A DNA stretch of 64,000 nt from an uncultured Clostridia bacterium (GTDB taxonomy: Bacteria; Bacillota; Clostridia; Oscillospirales; Acutalibacteraceae). Shown here piece by piece: positions 63,989-64,000 of this stretch. The translations under genes and the position numbers were made by a program. The first letter of the stretch is position 1. Each line of letters begins with the position of its first letter. The stretch covers positions 94,794 through 158,793 of the forward strand of contig CALWUY010000066.1 of NCBI GenBank assembly GCA_944384855.1. Reading direction: 5' to 3'. Under the pieces are notes generated by a model. That model did no database searches. It saw only the letters and a list, made by a program, of their open reading frames with translations, and had not been told where the DNA came from.

Positions 63989-64000
63989 GGAGCCGGCGAC

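Larger units (their letters stand above)
63374..64000. other. 627-bp non-coding right end of the window
   Basis: Very AT-rich DNA with no credible gene. It contains a candidate promoter for the ATPase unit (63573-63600), a hairpin at 63803-63829, and from 63938 an abrupt GC-rich palindrome running to the window edge. The only frame at the end is a short peptide through that palindrome and is not called. Confidence 0.5.

Noticed and set aside
63936-64000. Short plus-strand frame beginning MMLDCEERAKPERRNPTSEP
   Set aside because: It lies across the GC-rich palindrome, has no ribosome site and probably reflects a repeat rather than a gene.

Overview
The window looks like chromosome from an anaerobic Gram-positive Clostridia member of the gut or rumen Oscillospirales/Ruminococcaceae type. 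The reasons are the rpmG-secE-nusG-rplK-rplA order, a glgB-glgC-glgD-glgA glycogen operon with GlgD, strong AGGAGG ribosome binding sites, sigma-A promoters with 17-18 bp spacers, dockerin-like and cohesin-like domains, and ABC sugar importers with no local ATPase. The lineage is inferred from these features, not from any search.

Layout. (1) 1-2577, minus strand: a cohesin-like secreted protein, a 44-residue two-cysteine peptide and a radical SAM/SPASM-type maturase cut by the window edge. They run in that order and look like a small RiPP locus. (2) 2918-15099, minus strand: two GH38 alpha-mannosidases, a cytoplasmic clan GH-A-like protein, a secreted three-module paralogue with a dockerin-like tail, and a purely non-catalytic four-module protein. 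(3) 15099-34151, minus strand: one long probable operon. It holds two solute-binding proteins (one with a 550-residue N-terminal extension), two permease pairs, a membrane-anchored GH-A-like protein, an NHL/TPR/YIP1 membrane protein, a DUF5696 protein and a 1589-residue, nine-module, membrane-anchored surface protein. A divergent GntR/LacI-type regulator (34544-35599) faces it across a promoter region that carries a perfect palindrome and repeated half-sites. Regions 2 and 3 together look like a Gram-positive polysaccharide or glycan utilisation locus, probably for a mannose-containing glycan.

(4) 35658-38372, minus strand: rpmG, secE (with a large membrane N-terminal fusion), nusG, rplK and rplA. 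(5) 38646-41806, minus strand: uppP and a GH95 alpha-L-fucosidase. (6) 42035-47779, minus strand: glgB, glgC, glgD, glgA. (7) 48043-48900: a DegV protein. (8) 49141-54031: an M14 peptidase (minus), then a plus-strand operon of NUDIX hydrolase, DUF6512 protein, cytidine deaminase, pyrimidine nucleoside phosphorylase, C39-like peptidase and SGNH hydrolase. (9) 54193-64000: a class A penicillin-binding protein with an SSSEPT-repeat tail, a U32 peptidase, a DMT transporter, an unrecognised lipoprotein, and a P1B metal ATPase with a small upstream ORF. The window ends in an AT-rich stretch followed by a GC-rich palindrome.

In the proposed working model, surface proteins built from about 16 copies of one beta-rich module bind the polysaccharide, and secreted or anchored GH-A-like enzymes cut it. 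The solute-binding proteins and permeases import oligosaccharides, and the cytoplasmic GH38 and GH-A-like enzymes finish them. Carbon surplus would feed the nearby glycogen operon. No tRNA, rRNA, CRISPR array or insertion sequence was recognised.
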